Below are positions 33,401 to 41,892 of a stretch of 64,000 bases of DNA, one piece after another (position 1 is the first letter of the stretch; every line of letters starts with the position of its first letter). The position numbers and the translations under genes were made by a program. The notes under the pieces are model-generated. The model made no database searches. It saw only the letters and a list, made by a program, of their open reading frames with translations, and was not told the origin of the DNA. This DNA comes from Erwinia sp050410775. GTDB lineage: Bacteria > Pseudomonadota > Gammaproteobacteria > Enterobacterales > Enterobacteriaceae. The stretch lies in NCBI RefSeq assembly GCF_050410775.1, contig NZ_CP191229.1. One strand, given 5' to 3'.

Positions 33401-36046
33401 GCATTACTGAGTCTGGGTGCACAAGCTAAAGAAGCAGGGCAGGCGGGTGATGATCGTCTGAAGGCGCTCAGCGCAGTAAAAATGCTGGAAAGCGGCTGGG
33501 CAATGGCGGGAGCTGCGAGCCAGTCTGCAACTGCACTGGCCAAAGGCGATATGAATAATGCGGGGATCAAAATCGCTCTCAGCGTCGGGGCCAGTAAAAG
33601 CAAATCTTCTTCAGAATATACCGCAAATACCGTAAGTGGCAGTTCACTCAGTGGTGGTGGGAACGTCGCGGTAGTGGCGACCGGCGCTAACGGGACTAGA
33701 GGAGATATTAATGTTGCAGGAAGTGGCATAACCGGAAAAAACGTCACGCTTGCAGCAGAGCATAATCTTAACTTGGTAGCCGCGAGCAATAATCAGCAGC
33801 AGACAAGCAGCAACACATCGTCGGGCTGGAGTGGCGGGATACATTTTTCAATTGGCAAGGAAACCGGGATAGGTATTCAGGCCAGCGGTTTCATGGCCAG
33901 CGGCAATGAAGATGGCACAAGTACAGACTATGTAAACAGCCGTATTAACGCAAAAGACACTCTTACACTGAGCAGCGGTAATGACACTCTACTTTCGGGG
34001 GCGCAGGCGCTGGGTAATCGAATTAATACGGATACAGGCCATGATCTGACGCTGACCAGCCTGCAGGACACTGACAGTTATCATAGCAAGCAACAGAGCG
34101 CCAGCGGCGGCTTCAGCTTCACATTTGGCAGTATGACAGGTTCAATTGGATTGAGCCTGAGCCAGAGCAAGGTGAACAGTGAGTACGCAAGCGTAGGTGA
34201 GCAGAGTGGCCTCTTCGCCGGCGCGGATGGATATGATGTCTATGTGGGAAACCACACACAGCTTAACGGTGCTGTGATAGCGTCCACTGCTGATGCAGCC
34301 CATAACGCGATCTCAACCAGCACGCTTGGCTGGGATAATATCAGTAATCATGCTGAGTATTCCGCCAGCAGTTCATCTATCGGATTCAGCGCCGGTAATA
34401 CGGGTGGTGAGATGTCCGGTATGGTGTTACCAACTTCTGTGAATGCTCATGGCAATGCTTCCGGCGTCACAAAATCTGCTGTTTCGGACGGTTCTGTCAC
34501 GGTCAGAGACAGTGAAAACCAGATACAGAATGTGTCCGATCTCAGCCGTGATACAGAAAGCGCTAACGGCCATATCGACAAGATTTTCGATAAAGACAAA
34601 GTGGCCCGCCAGATGGAGTTTGCCCAGGGTGTCCAGCAACTTGCCGGGCAAATTGTCAGTGACGTCACCAGCTACAAACTTGACGAAGCGAAGAAGGCAA
34701 CTGCTGAGAAACTGATTAAAGAGCATCCTGAATACGCTGATCTGCCGGCCAAAGATTTCAACGAGCTGATTGAAAGTGATGGTGATTACAAAGCCGTCTC
34801 TGCCAGATGGGGGACGGGAGGAGCTTACTCCATGGCCGCCGCCGCGGTTTCAGCAGCGCTTGGCGGATTAAGTGCCAACGATCTGGGAGCAGCGGCAAGT
34901 GGCGTCATGGCGCCTTATGTTGCTAACACGATCAAAAAAGCCACCACAACCATGGTGGACGGTAAAGAACAGACTAATCTGCTGGCCAACACCATGGCTC
35001 ACGCCCTTGCTGGTGCAGTACTGGCACAGCTTGCAGATAACAATGCCGTGGCAGGTGCCACAGGCGCGATGGCAGGAGAGCTGACAGCAAGAGCCATAGT
35101 CGCAGCAATGTATCCGGGCAAGAACGCCGGTGATTTGACAGAAAGTGAGAAAGAATCCGTGAGTGCTCTCAGTCAACTGGCTGCAGGTTTAGCAAGCGGT
35201 ATTGCTTCTGACTCCTCAGGTGGTGCAATATCAGGGGCGGGCGCGGGTAAGAATGCGGTTGAGAATAATGCGCTGTCCGACCTCACTGATGCTCTGGCCG
35301 CAGGCAAATCACCGCAACAGATTGCCAGAGAGCGCAATGAAGAAACGCTCGAAGAGATTAAAAAAGAGCAGTGTGCAGGGCTGAGTGCAGAAGCGTGCTC
35401 TGTCAGACTGGATGCTTACCGGCAAAAAGTGGTCGCAGGGGCAGTGTCCCTCGGCGTGGATTTTGTGCCGGTAGTGGGTTCGCTGAAAAGCGTGGCAGAA
35501 GCAGAAGATGCGCTTGGATATCTTGAAGCTGTTGCTTCAGTTATTCCGGGTGAACGGATTGCTGGCAAGATATTTAAGGCAGCAAGAGCGGCGCTGAAAA
35601 AAGGCGATGTTGCTGAAGCATCGAAGCTGATCAATAAAGCCAGTGATGAGATTGAAATTGTAGTCCGTCCGGGTCACAGGCAATCTGAAATAGATGTGGG
35701 CAAAGATCTTGGTGAAGGCTGGCGTGAACAGGTAACCTTCAAAGGCGGCAAAGAAGTTCCTTATGGTACTAAAGGCAGCGTCCGCCCTGACTGGTGCCAG
35801 GGGAATATCTGTAGCGTTGAAGTAAAAAATTATAATATTGAGAAAAATCAAAGTGGTTTGATCAATAATGTTTCGAAACAGGCAGTTGAACGACAGAAGA
35901 ACTTACCTGCGGGAATGCGTCAAGAAGTCGTAATTGATGTTCGTGGCCAACAAATCACTTCAGCGCAGGAAGATGCCATTATTAAAGGTATTGTTAATAA
36001 ATCCAATGGCGCAATTAACCCTACAGATATTCAATTTAAGAGGTAA
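24500..36046 (+). CDS. cdiA: CdiA contact-dependent inhibition effector (filamentous haemagglutinin family)
   Basis: About 3850 residues. I prefer the ATG at 24500, eight bases after AAGAGG; another in-frame ATG at 24494 adds two residues. Order of parts: long signal peptide ending LPAAAAV; TPS secretion domain (about 40-300) with NPNL near residue 100 and NPYGI near 143; a long FHA-1 repeat region to about 1880; a Tyr/Pro-containing segment (about 1900-2370); FHA-2 repeats to about 3000; a pretoxin region; the VENN motif at residue 3587 and a 260-residue toxin tip. The tip contains GTKGSVRPDW and ICSVEVKNYN, whose Asp and E-V-K look like a PD-(D/E)XK nuclease site (inferred). Toxin codons are more AT-rich than the rest. 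Confidence 0.95.
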   Translation: MDDRQPVSLARRALSYAICYLIAVQPMLPAAAAVITPVTPGTKMDAAGNGVPVINIATPSQAGISHNQYQQYNVGKEGLILNNATGQLNQTQLGGLIQNNPNLKAGHEAKAIINEVTGATRSQLQGYTEVAGKAANVMVANPYGITCNGCGFINTPNATLTTGKPTMDAQGNLQSLAVSKGTITIEGQGLDASQSDALSIISRASEINAAIHAKDLKLIAGTNRVMPDGSVTPIAGEGAAPGVAVDTGALGGMYANRIHLVSSEKGVGVNLGNLNARQGDMVLDASGRLTLKNSLTSGALTAKGDSLVLAGDHKASGPVTLTGQKDITLSAGAVVSDNSIILSGNNTVTLSGGKLTAGKDIRLSATDIKSDRASTADSGGDIGLTVRNGVDNGAQITAGGMLSLSAKQVKNSGALLAKGQQTVIATDSLENSGQLQGDEALELAAGRLINSGQAQTKRTLTLTADETENSGTLAADSLIAKGKKLANSGEVEVKHTLSLTADETENSGRLVADSLIIKGKKLANSGAVQGTQTLDITADELSNDGSMKGDILLVQGKTLTNRKEIFGGKRSEITADRLTQSGTLSAQGTTQLTLAETLTNSGAIAADDALAITSLSLFNTGSLSAPRLQLSSAQLTNSGLIQGSNGLAIAADRLDNLSGGSIDSHTGFTLDLPALYNAGLIKSDAGLTLAGDTLVNSGELSAATLTASHNSLLNAKGGQLLAQDAMQVRQKTLTNQGVLSADDLTVDAGDLKNNGTLQGSQRLNMTGNSLSNSGTLLSAGALALQGDNLDNQGLIQGEKLTVTTSDWQNSGNALSASDADLRSKTLHNSGKILGQRGIQIQAESTDNGGWMMAQALTLQSDLINSGLLQGDDRVVVNGDTISNHSDGQLLSTGTLDVTAAQLDNQGTLQADRVNVNAGEWQNSGSSRAASLLAAQVTGIINNAGSLTGEQLLDLQGSQILNQGSLVADRLSLTAPLLSNGGLMQGNSALTLNSTQLVNQKNGELLSGGPLSLTLDRLDNAGLLQVDGALEVTARQLSNDGRMLADTLSAQADNSLINRGELLARQQATLNAQTLENSGVIAAHSIGVTADTLSNRGAMQGDTRVEVAAQQLDNQSDGTMLSGERLTLRGDSISNSGGLQSQQIDITGNGLVNRGLINSTGQLTASLRDKLDNSGSLLSQAESKLTANHLLNSGKIMADGLTLRGQRLESSGLWQGNSLLDARSDTLDTAAGSRTLSGGLLRLDADQLTTGGTLQGGQAQVTAGSWQHQGSLLGTGGLEASVAGQLINDGELLSQGAAQIGAQRLVNIGDLLSAGVMTLTGSTLDNSGSVQGQTLTISPAKVINQGSLIGLQALTLGALPQTAGRMMLMAMAVPARELTNNKGGALLTQGTLIINGDAVTNNGSWQGQQILLNARRLNNGGEIQSADGMQLILADKLDSTAGSKISANGAAALQALALTNQGQWIARNLTLNGNTLNNGGDISGVDGLTITLNGALTQQQNKTLLTAGKLDLQAASVNNAGRIQGGELNVTSGALENSGALQGDKNLLLTLNGRLTNAASGTLIGQNGLTLTTPELYNYGLIQGGGTTGVSATTLANNAGKILSGGELTLETPQLINSGWLQATQLMLTAASASNSGTLLAQQQATLTGNGFTNQGSAQGGNLRVNYQQLNNSGILLGNNQLDVTATQVNQQAAGKLFSGGSMELSSNGFDQLGQVVALGDATLKLINGFTNKGTLAAGKRLSVTSNGALENQGTLQGQALTLGADGNLVNKGQLTSGSGDSTLSGSRIAMNASGTLQGGGNINLTSRSDITLDGFTGTLGNLTLSAPGSIVNTALLYAANNLYLYANSIKNQQGDMLAGNSLWMQRDAAGNANTEVVNSSGTIETQKGDITVKTGHLLNTRDGLNVEQSTTKNNSIDGLGNASIDLLFSQMPDGTWGYYSKTGTHQTGPCNGHGACSYTKVTSYYYAPLADYVTQKFSTSKTKVDVVAKGGAARISAGRNLTLYAKMLDNQASNILASQNVSLSGAQLNNQSWQAGVNNDYLVYEYAIKNSDFHPQVATTDAAIIVPTKPKVDTIYFKLTGHETDFTPGQLYRAVIQAGGNVSASFSGDISNTNTTANAGWDGNTLAAPDLNRFSVPGSVAAVQQQQLAAAGNVAVNSPQWRDQLQNALQQVNGAASLDDVPTTGVSLADHDIKAIDDAKPGKAVELKATGDNGGQTLNPYQLSHVDVSAYPLPSGSNGYFVASTDSKSPYLINLNPKLNGLGKLDQNLFGDLNALLGKRPGSSPQENRKQYTDENAFLGSSYLLERLNLKPEYDYRLLGDAAFDTRYVSNTVLNQTGSRYLNGLGSELDQMRYLMDNAAAGQQALGLQFGVSLSAEQVASLDKSIIWWEASTVNGETVMVPKVYLSQKDVTLQNGSVIAGNNVSLKAGNITNSGSTVAAQNDLKLDSGNQFSNLSAGLIHAGGNLQLSALGDINNVGSTISGKTVALESVNGDISNITTTQQWTLDARNNWGQHKFFTETLIGPAASIAAFDSLSLKAGNDISVTGAKLSAGGDMRMTAWNDIAITGNQIETGNAQSGFKYGWQNIDATSDSSLSSQGSQLNAGGNLAVQAGHNLDVTASAVKAGGDAQLAAGNDINLNAAATQQNSRSGNYESHSSGVDRTTISSGGDLQLVAGRDLNSQAAGIAAESDVALQAGRDLNLQAEATRSGNSYKAGKKQEINEHVRQQGTEVVSGGGTMLMAGNDITSNTGTIIANKDLALQAGHDVNITTATESDYAYREETKTKKSLFSKKTTHTIKEDSSTTEKASQLSGDHVSIVAGHDLAVKGSSVVGESDVGLKAGNDLTIGAATETQNSYRLSETKKSGMFSGGGIGVTFGSASSRQQINLDGTTQSQSASAVGSTGGNVALIAGHDARVAGSDVIAKQDISLVGGSVSIDPGNDMLSRRQVYEQKQSGLTLQLTSPITDALLSLGAQAKEAGQAGDDRLKALSAVKMLESGWAMAGAASQSATALAKGDMNNAGIKIALSVGASKSKSSSEYTANTVSGSSLSGGGNVAVVATGANGTRGDINVAGSGITGKNVTLAAEHNLNLVAASNNQQQTSSNTSSGWSGGIHFSIGKETGIGIQASGFMASGNEDGTSTDYVNSRINAKDTLTLSSGNDTLLSGAQALGNRINTDTGHDLTLTSLQDTDSYHSKQQSASGGFSFTFGSMTGSIGLSLSQSKVNSEYASVGEQSGLFAGADGYDVYVGNHTQLNGAVIASTADAAHNAISTSTLGWDNISNHAEYSASSSSIGFSAGNTGGEMSGMVLPTSVNAHGNASGVTKSAVSDGSVTVRDSENQIQNVSDLSRDTESANGHIDKIFDKDKVARQMEFAQGVQQLAGQIVSDVTSYKLDEAKKATAEKLIKEHPEYADLPAKDFNELIESDGDYKAVSARWGTGGAYSMAAAAVSAALGGLSANDLGAAASGVMAPYVANTIKKATTTMVDGKEQTNLLANTMAHALAGAVLAQLADNNAVAGATGAMAGELTARAIVAAMYPGKNAGDLTESEKESVSALSQLAAGLASGIASDSSGGAISGAGAGKNAVENNALSDLTDALAAGKSPQQIARERNEETLEEIKKEQCAGLSAEACSVRLDAYRQKVVAGAVSLGVDFVPVVGSLKSVAEAEDALGYLEAVASVIPGERIAGKIFKAARAALKKGDVAEASKLINKASDEIEIVVRPGHRQSEIDVGKDLGEGWREQVTFKGGKEVPYGTKGSVRPDWCQGNICSVEVKNYNIEKNQSGLINNVSKQAVERQKNLPAGMRQEVVIDVRGQQITSAQEDAIIKGIVNKSNGAINPTDIQFKR

Positions 36047-36051
36047 CGGGC

Positions 36052-36462
36052 ATGAAGAATGTTGGGTTTATGGGCGGTAGTTCATTAGTGGAATTAGGAT
36101 CAGCCTCAGAAATGATTGACTTTTTGTCCTTTTTTAGTAAAAGGTCTGAGAAGTATGAAGGCAATGAAATATCAGAAAGGCTTTATAATAAATATATAAA
36201 GCTTGAACAGTTAGAAAAGCTGGATTCGATTGTGAAAGATATTAAGTTGGCATTATCCCCTGATGAGGATAAATATCTTAATTATTTATCAGGAATAGAG
36301 AAATGTATTGAGTCTGCTAAGGTTTTTTATAACAGTTGGGGTATTTATCAACCTCTTAAAGTTGCTGTGACTGATGCGCCCTATTATATAGAAGATAAAA
36401 ACCGGCCTTTAGAAAAATACGATGCCTTAGGACCTAATGAATTACCATTCTGGTTGCGTTAA
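36052..36462 (+). CDS. cdiI: Cognate CdiI immunity protein of the main CdiA
   Basis: 136 residues starting MKNVGFMGGSSLVELGSASE, 5 bases after the cdiA stop, the standard place for the immunity gene. AT-rich, acidic and soluble, no signal peptide, so it would act in the cytoplasm by binding the toxin tip. No family recognised, which is normal because immunity proteins vary with the toxin. A strong terminator follows. Assignment is by position and composition. Confidence 0.82.
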   Translation: MKNVGFMGGSSLVELGSASEMIDFLSFFSKRSEKYEGNEISERLYNKYIKLEQLEKLDSIVKDIKLALSPDEDKYLNYLSGIEKCIESAKVFYNSWGIYQPLKVAVTDAPYYIEDKNRPLEKYDALGPNELPFWLR

Positions 36463-36467
36463 TGACT

Positions 36468-36495
36468 AAAATCCCGGCCATTAAGCCGGGATTTT
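36468..36495 (+). terminator. Terminator of the main cdiBAI operon
   Basis: Perfect 11-base-pair stem AAAATCCCGGC/GCCGGGATTTT around CATTAA, 6 bases past the immunity stop. Confidence 0.88.
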
Positions 36496-36631
36496 ACTAT
36501 ATACGCCAGTGAGTTACCTTCACCAGTACAGATAACCAGCCGTCCCGGCTCCGCGCCGCGAGTGATAACCGGTAATGACAGCGGCGAAAGTGCTGTTAAA
36601 ATGCGCGAACGGTGAACGCAGGGAAAGCGGG

Positions 36632-36961
36632 ATGAAAAGGTTAAGGAAAGCGCTGTGCTGGCTGCTGTGCGCGGTGATGCTCACCGGGGCGGTAGCGTGC
36701 GCGGGCGAAAAAGGCGCGTCGGGGCAAAACTCTCCGAGCGTCAAAACGCAACATGAAAAACTGGTTGTAAGTGGCGGAAAGGACAGGGAAAAAGTAAGTG
36801 CGGCGTCAGGTTCTGCACCGGATAACGTTGTTGTTGAGAATAATGCGGTGGCAGTACCAGTACCAGCCCCTGTTCCGGTGCCTGTACCCGGCGTTCCGGT
36901 CAGTCCGGGAGATAAGGTTACCCAGGACGCTAACGATAAAAATGGCGTCTGCGCTGGATGA
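36632..36961 (+). CDS. Leader peptide joined to VENN element, 5' part of a frameshifted toxin gene
   Basis: ATG at 36632 follows GGGAAAGCGGG. The 109 residues begin MKRLRKALCWLLCAVMLTGA followed by VACAG, a signal peptide with a lipobox-like cysteine. After a short linker comes VVVENNAVAVPVPAPVPVPV, the VENN motif and a Pro/Val linker instead of the usual pretoxin domain. The frame ends at 36961. Directly downstream, the overlapping frame contains a toxin-like C-terminus. Removing one A from the A5 run at 36938-36942 would join the two frames into one product of about 266 residues. So this is a small exported or lipid-anchored toxin gene broken (or regulated) by one base. Confidence 0.6.
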   Translation: MKRLRKALCWLLCAVMLTGAVACAGEKGASGQNSPSVKTQHEKLVVSGGKDREKVSAASGSAPDNVVVENNAVAVPVPAPVPVPVPGVPVSPGDKVTQDANDKNGVCAG

Positions 36962-37433
36962 CCTGTTTGATGCAGTGGATAAGGCAACACAGTGCTCTTT
37001 CGGACGAGCCTGTTCGACAGATGATACAGAGCAGCCCACTGGCCCGAATGCCGGTGCTAATATGTCGGATGCTGAAAAGGCTGAGTACGGTGGAGCTGGT
37101 TCGGGTACGCCGGGCGGTTGGGAGCCGCAAGATGAAGAGAATGCTCGTAATAGTGAACAGAAGACAACTGTTGAAGATCTGATGTCTTCATCGTCGAAAG
37201 GTCAGGAAACAACAGGTCGATCAAAACTTTTTGAAAGATCAGGTGGCAGTGAGGCTGCTAATAAAGAATTTGATCTATTAAAACCTACTGAAATTAAAGA
37301 TATTCCTGGTGGTAGGGTTGGTAACCTTCCTGATGGCCGAACTGTAGTTGTCAGAGAACGAAGTACAGATGGCAGACCAACTTTAGAAATACAGTCTGGT
37401 AAGAATAGAATTAAATTTAGATATGATGAGTGA
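36946..37433 (+). pseudogene. Toxin C-terminal part of the frameshifted VENN gene
   Basis: Continues the preceding gene in the +1 frame: ALDDLFDAVDKATQCSFGRA, then a Gly/Glu-rich linker and the toxin-like domain SKLFERSGGSEAANKEFDLL followed by PTEIKDIPGGRVGNLPDGRT and VVVRERSTDGRPTLEIQSG. This end resembles toxin tips of bacterial polymorphic toxins that I recall only generally; no catalytic residues can be named. It has no start of its own. Six bases downstream follows an immunity-like gene, which supports a toxin. Confidence 0.6.
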
Positions 37434-37439
37434 TGCCAT

Positions 37440-37826
37440 ATGACTGAAAGAATACTGAATATTGAATATGATGGATATTGCTTTAAAAACAAGCAATTAA
37501 TTGATGTTAAATATTTTTCTGGAATGCTTGAGTTAACTTTATCGTCAAGTGATGAGGATATTAATAATAAATTTCTAGTTGTATTTGAATGGATACATTC
37601 TTTTCGCGTCACAGATGAAGGTGATTTATTAAAGATGCAAGATGAGCTAGAAGGTAAGATGGTTGCAGGGGTCTACGTAGTAGAAAGCTCTAACTATTTA
37701 TCATGGTTTAATGAGCAAAGCGCCAATATTCATGATGGCGACTTTATAAATCATTACTTAATAGTTACAGGTGATGATGTTATTGATGTTTTGTCTTCCG
37801 TTAGTCCAGCAATAATACCTTGTTGA
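37440..37826 (+). CDS. Putative immunity protein of the leader-VENN toxin
   Basis: 128 residues beginning MTERILNIEYDGYCFKNKQL, 6 bases after the toxin stop. AT-rich, acidic, soluble, without signal peptide. Composition and position are those of CDI immunity genes; the family is not recognised. Its last codons overlap a new copy of the VENN-coding sequence at 37822, so the 3' end may have been altered by recombination (the protein ends SPAIIPC). Confidence 0.65.
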   Translation: MTERILNIEYDGYCFKNKQLIDVKYFSGMLELTLSSSDEDINNKFLVVFEWIHSFRVTDEGDLLKMQDELEGKMVAGVYVVESSNYLSWFNEQSANIHDGDFINHYLIVTGDDVIDVLSSVSPAIIPC

Positions 37827-38204
37827 GAATAATGCGCTGAGCGTTAAGCAAAACCAGTCCCGCGTTGAGGAAATATCACAGTGCCAGGGCAACAAAGTCT
37901 GTGACGGAACCGTCACAGAAAAGTACAGGCAGAGCTCAGCGGAACAGCAAAAGAGTGGTGCAGAGTGTACAGGTGCTCAGAGCTGTGTCGATAAAACCAA
38001 TAAAGTCAGCAAATTACAAGCTGACTATGCCAACCGTACCAGTGAGTTACTGGAGAAAGCCCGTGCAAATGGTGGTCTGAGTCCGGAAGAATAAAACGAA
38101 CTGTCTATTCTTCAGGAGACAAGCATCCTGCTTGAAGCAGACAGAAATGCTGCCATCCATAATGCACTGATGTCTGGTGATTCAGCGAAAGCGAAGCAGC
38201 TGGC
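37822..38204 (+). pseudogene. Orphan VENN pretoxin fragment without toxin
   Basis: Reads VENNALSVKQNQSRVEEISQ and continues through CTGAQSCVDKTNKV and SELLEKARANGG, with an in-frame TAA at 38092, then NAAIHNALMSGDSAKAKQL. This is the same pretoxin domain as in the intact orphan gene at 42515 (about 70% identical). It has no start and loses its toxin where it is fused in frame to haemagglutinin repeats at 38205. The reading frame is the same as that of the following cdiA fragment. Confidence 0.75.
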
Positions 38205-41200
38205 GGCCGGACGCGATCTTAACAGCCAGGCGGCCGGTATGGCGGCAGAAAGCGATGTGGCACTGCAGGCCGGACGCGATCTCAATCTGCAGGCGGAGGC
38301 CACCCGCTCCGGCAACAGCTATAAGGCGGGGAAAAAGCAGGAAATCAACGAACACGTCCGCCAGCAGGGCACGGAAATCGCCAGCGGCGGAGATACCTCA
38401 CTGCTCGCCGGACGCGATCTGAACAGCGCCGCAACCCAGGTGACCGCACAGCAGGATATTACGGCCGCTGCGGGTAATAACGTCACGCTCACCACGGCCA
38501 CTGAGAGTGACTACTTCTACAAAGAAGAGACCAAAACCAAAAAAAGTTTCCTGAAGAAGAAAACCACGCACACCATCGAAGAAGAGAGTGCGACGCGTGA
38601 AAGCGGCACGCTGCTGAGCGGTAACAACGTTTCAGTCGCGGCGGGCAGCGATCTGCTGGTTAAAGGATCACAGGTGGTGGGCGATGGCAGCGTTGTGCTT
38701 AATGCCGGTAACGATCTGAATATTGAGGCTGCCACCAACACTGACTCCAGCTGGCACTTTAAGGAAACCAAAAAGAGCGGCCTGATGGGTACCGGCGGCA
38801 TTGGCTTTACCATCGGCAGCAGCAAATCCGTTCAGGACCGGCGTGAGAAAGGCATAACACAAAGCCAGAGCGTGAGTACCGTTGGCAGCACCAGTGGCGA
38901 TGTGTCACTGACTTCCGGCGGGCAGGTGAAGATACTGGGTGCCGATCTGGTGGCGGGCAAAAATCTGGCGATTAACGGCGATGCGGTGATAATTGAGCCG
39001 GGTCATGACAGGCGTACCAGCGATTTCAAATCCGAGCAGAAAACCAGCGGGTTGTCACTGGCGTTATCGGGGGCGGTGGGCGAGGCAGTCAACAGCGCCG
39101 TGGCGACCGCACAGACGGCAAAAAATGAAAGCGATGGACGGCTGGTTGCGCTGCAGGCTACCAAAACCGCGCTTTCCGGCGTGCAGGCGGCGCTGACGGC
39201 ACAGCAGTCGCAGGCCAGCGGAGAGCCTGCAAATATGGTGGGCGTCAGCATCTCCCTTAGTACGCAAAAATCGAAATCGTATCAGCATCAGGCTTCTGAT
39301 ACCGTTAACGGCACCACGCTCAATGCCGGAAAAGATCTTTCTGTTATCGCGACCGGCGGGGGCAGCAGTGTGCACAGCGGAGATATTCTGATCGGCGGCA
39401 GTCAGATGAAGGCCGCCGGCGACAGTACGCTGACCGCCGCCCGGGATATTCTGTTAACCGGTGCGGCCAGCAGCCAGCAAACATCGGGTAATAACAGCAG
39501 TAGCGGCGGCGGCGTGGGCGTCAGTATTGGCGCCGGCAATGGTGGCGCGAACATGAGTGTCTTTGCTAACGTCAACGGCGCGAAGGGTAAAGAGCAGGGT
39601 GACGGCATCCGCTGGAGTGAAACCACGCTGGACAGTGGAGGCAGGGTCGCGCTGAACAGTGGGCGCGATCTCACGCTGGCAGGCGCGCAGGTCAGTGGCA
39701 ACCGGGTCACGGCGGAAGCCGGACGGAACCTGACGCTCAGCAGCCAGCAGGACAGCGATAACTACGACTCCGGGCAGACCAGCTTCGGGGCGGGCGGTAG
39801 CTATGGTATCGGCAACATGCCGGTATCGGGCTACGTCAGCCTGAGCCGGGACAAAATGCGCAGCCGTTACAACAGCGTGCAGGAGCAGAGCGGGATTTTT
39901 GCCGGTGACGGCGGCTTTGATATCACCACCGGCAATCACACCCAGCTGGACGGTGGCGTGATTGCATCAACCGCTGCGGCGGATAAAAACCGTCTTGATA
40001 CCGGCACGCTGGGCTTCAGCGATATCGGGAATAAAGCAGATTTCAGCGTCAGCCACAGCGGTATCAGCGCCGGGCTTTCCAGCGGCGCGTCGCTGGGCAA
40101 ACAGCTGCTGGCCAACGGCATGGCTAATGCCGCCGGAACGGTGCTGGCCGGGCTGGGCGGCAGTGGGCATGCCGAAGGCACCACGCAGGCGGCGGTGGCA
40201 GAAGGCACCATTATTATCCGCGACCAGGCCAGCCAGGAGCAGGATCTGGCAGGGTTGAGCCGTGACACGGACCATGCCAACGGCAGCATCGCGCCCATTT
40301 TCGATAAGGAGAAAGAGCAGAAGCGGCTGCAGATGGCGCAGATGGCGGGTGAGATAGCGGGTCAGATGGTGAGCATCGTCCAGACGCTGGGCGATGTCAG
40401 GGGTCTGGAAGCGGCGAAGAATAAGGGTGTGACAGGCACCGCGAAGGAACTGCGCGACAGCGCGGCGTACAGAACAGCGCAGCGCGACTACGGCACCGGC
40501 GGCAAGTACCAGATGGTGACACAGTCCGTGAGCGGTATCCTGAGCGGGCTGGTGGGCGGTAACGCCATGCAGGCAGCGGCAGGCGGTCTCAACCCGTGGG
40601 TGGCGCAGGTTATCAGGCAGCAGACCACCGACGAAAACAATCATGTGAACGTGGCGGCCAATGCGGCGGCGCATGCGGTGTGGGGCGCGGTGGCGGCACA
40701 GATGTCGGGCGGGAACGCCGGAGCGGGTGCGGCGGGAGCTTTCAGTGGCGAGCTGGCAGGGCGGTTTATTGCAGAGCATCTTTACGGCGCTGATTCGGCG
40801 GAGAAAGTTGCTGGACTGAGCGAGGAGGAGCGCCATGAGCTGAGCCTGATGAGTACGCTGGCGGCAGGTCTTGCGGGGGGGCTTGCGGGTAACAGTACGG
40901 CGGCCACCACTACCGGTGCGCAGGCCGGGAAGAATGCGGTTGAGAATAACTATTTGAGTAGCACGGAGAAGAGCCGCCAGACATATCTCAACAACAAACA
41001 GAACCTGACGCCAGAGGAGCAGAAAGATAAGGAGAGGTTAAATCGTAAGGATCTGGAAAGCGATATGACTGTTTACGCGGCCTGTAGTGGCACAGGTGCT
41101 GACTGTCAGGCAGAAAGAGAGAAAGCGAAGGCCGCGCAAGATACCTACTTCAACCAAACTTACCAGAATCCGAAAGAGGCTCAGGCGGGTTATCAGCAGA

Positions 41201-41892
41201 TAATAAACTTGCTGAACTCTACAGATCCGAATGCGAAGGAAGTGTTCAATATTCTGGAAGGGTATACGCATGCGTTTATGTCGTTTGGGTACACGGAGGA
41301 TGAGGCCAAAGCGAGAGCAGGAGCCTATGTTGGTTCGATGTATATCGCGGGTGGTGTGAGTACAGTAGTGGCATCTGGAGCACTGGTAAAGCAGTTCGGG
41401 AAGGATGTAGCTCCGGGGGCGAAACCTGCAAGCTCGACGGCAAAACCTATAGAAAAGGTACCAAACTCATCTGAAACTTATTTTCGGGTTGAAGGTGGAG
41501 GAAATGGTACACAAACAAGTCAGAACAGAATTAATGTAAACTCTGACGGCAGTGTAACTATTAACTCAGGTTGTAGTGGGCAATTGTGTGTTAGCACTAA
41601 TGGACCAAATCATGCCGCTTATTACCTGACTAATAGAAGACAAGATGGTAGTGTAGTAGTATTTGAAGTCGATGCGGCTCTCCATAAACAGATAATGGAT
41701 GCAGCAGTGCCTCAAAGGCCAATTCCTGGGGTGCCGAAAGATCCGGATGCTCCTAAGATTGTCGATCCTACAAAAGGTCAACCTAGTGTTTCTCTTGAAC
41801 TACCTAAGGTGTGGGATAGGCTGATAGAGCAAAACTCATCAAAAGCTCGCGTATTAACAAAAGAGGAATTTCTGAATGAATTTAACAAATGA
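38170..41892 (+). pseudogene. 3' fragment of a second cdiA with its own toxin tip
   Basis: 1240 codons open from an ATG within the upstream pretoxin fragment. It lacks signal, TPS and FHA-1 parts. From 38205 it reads AAGRDLNSQAAGMAAESDVA, the FHA-2 repeats, then the pretoxin and VENN at residue 924 (AGKNAVENNYLSS), followed by a 310-residue variable tip. The tip has hydrophobic segment IAGGVSTVVASGALV and a C-terminal domain YFRVEGGGNGTQTSQNRINV ... QLCVSTNGPNHAAYYLTNRR ending PKVWDRLIEQNSSKARVLT. Toxin activity is not assignable with confidence. Without a secretion domain it cannot be exported; it can serve as a donor for recombination into the main cdiA. Confidence 0.85.

Noticed and set aside
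36575..36631. Earlier in-frame ATG for the leader-VENN gene
   Set aside because: The 19 extra residues before the signal peptide have no ribosome site; the ATG at 36632 has a good one and places the signal at the N-terminus.
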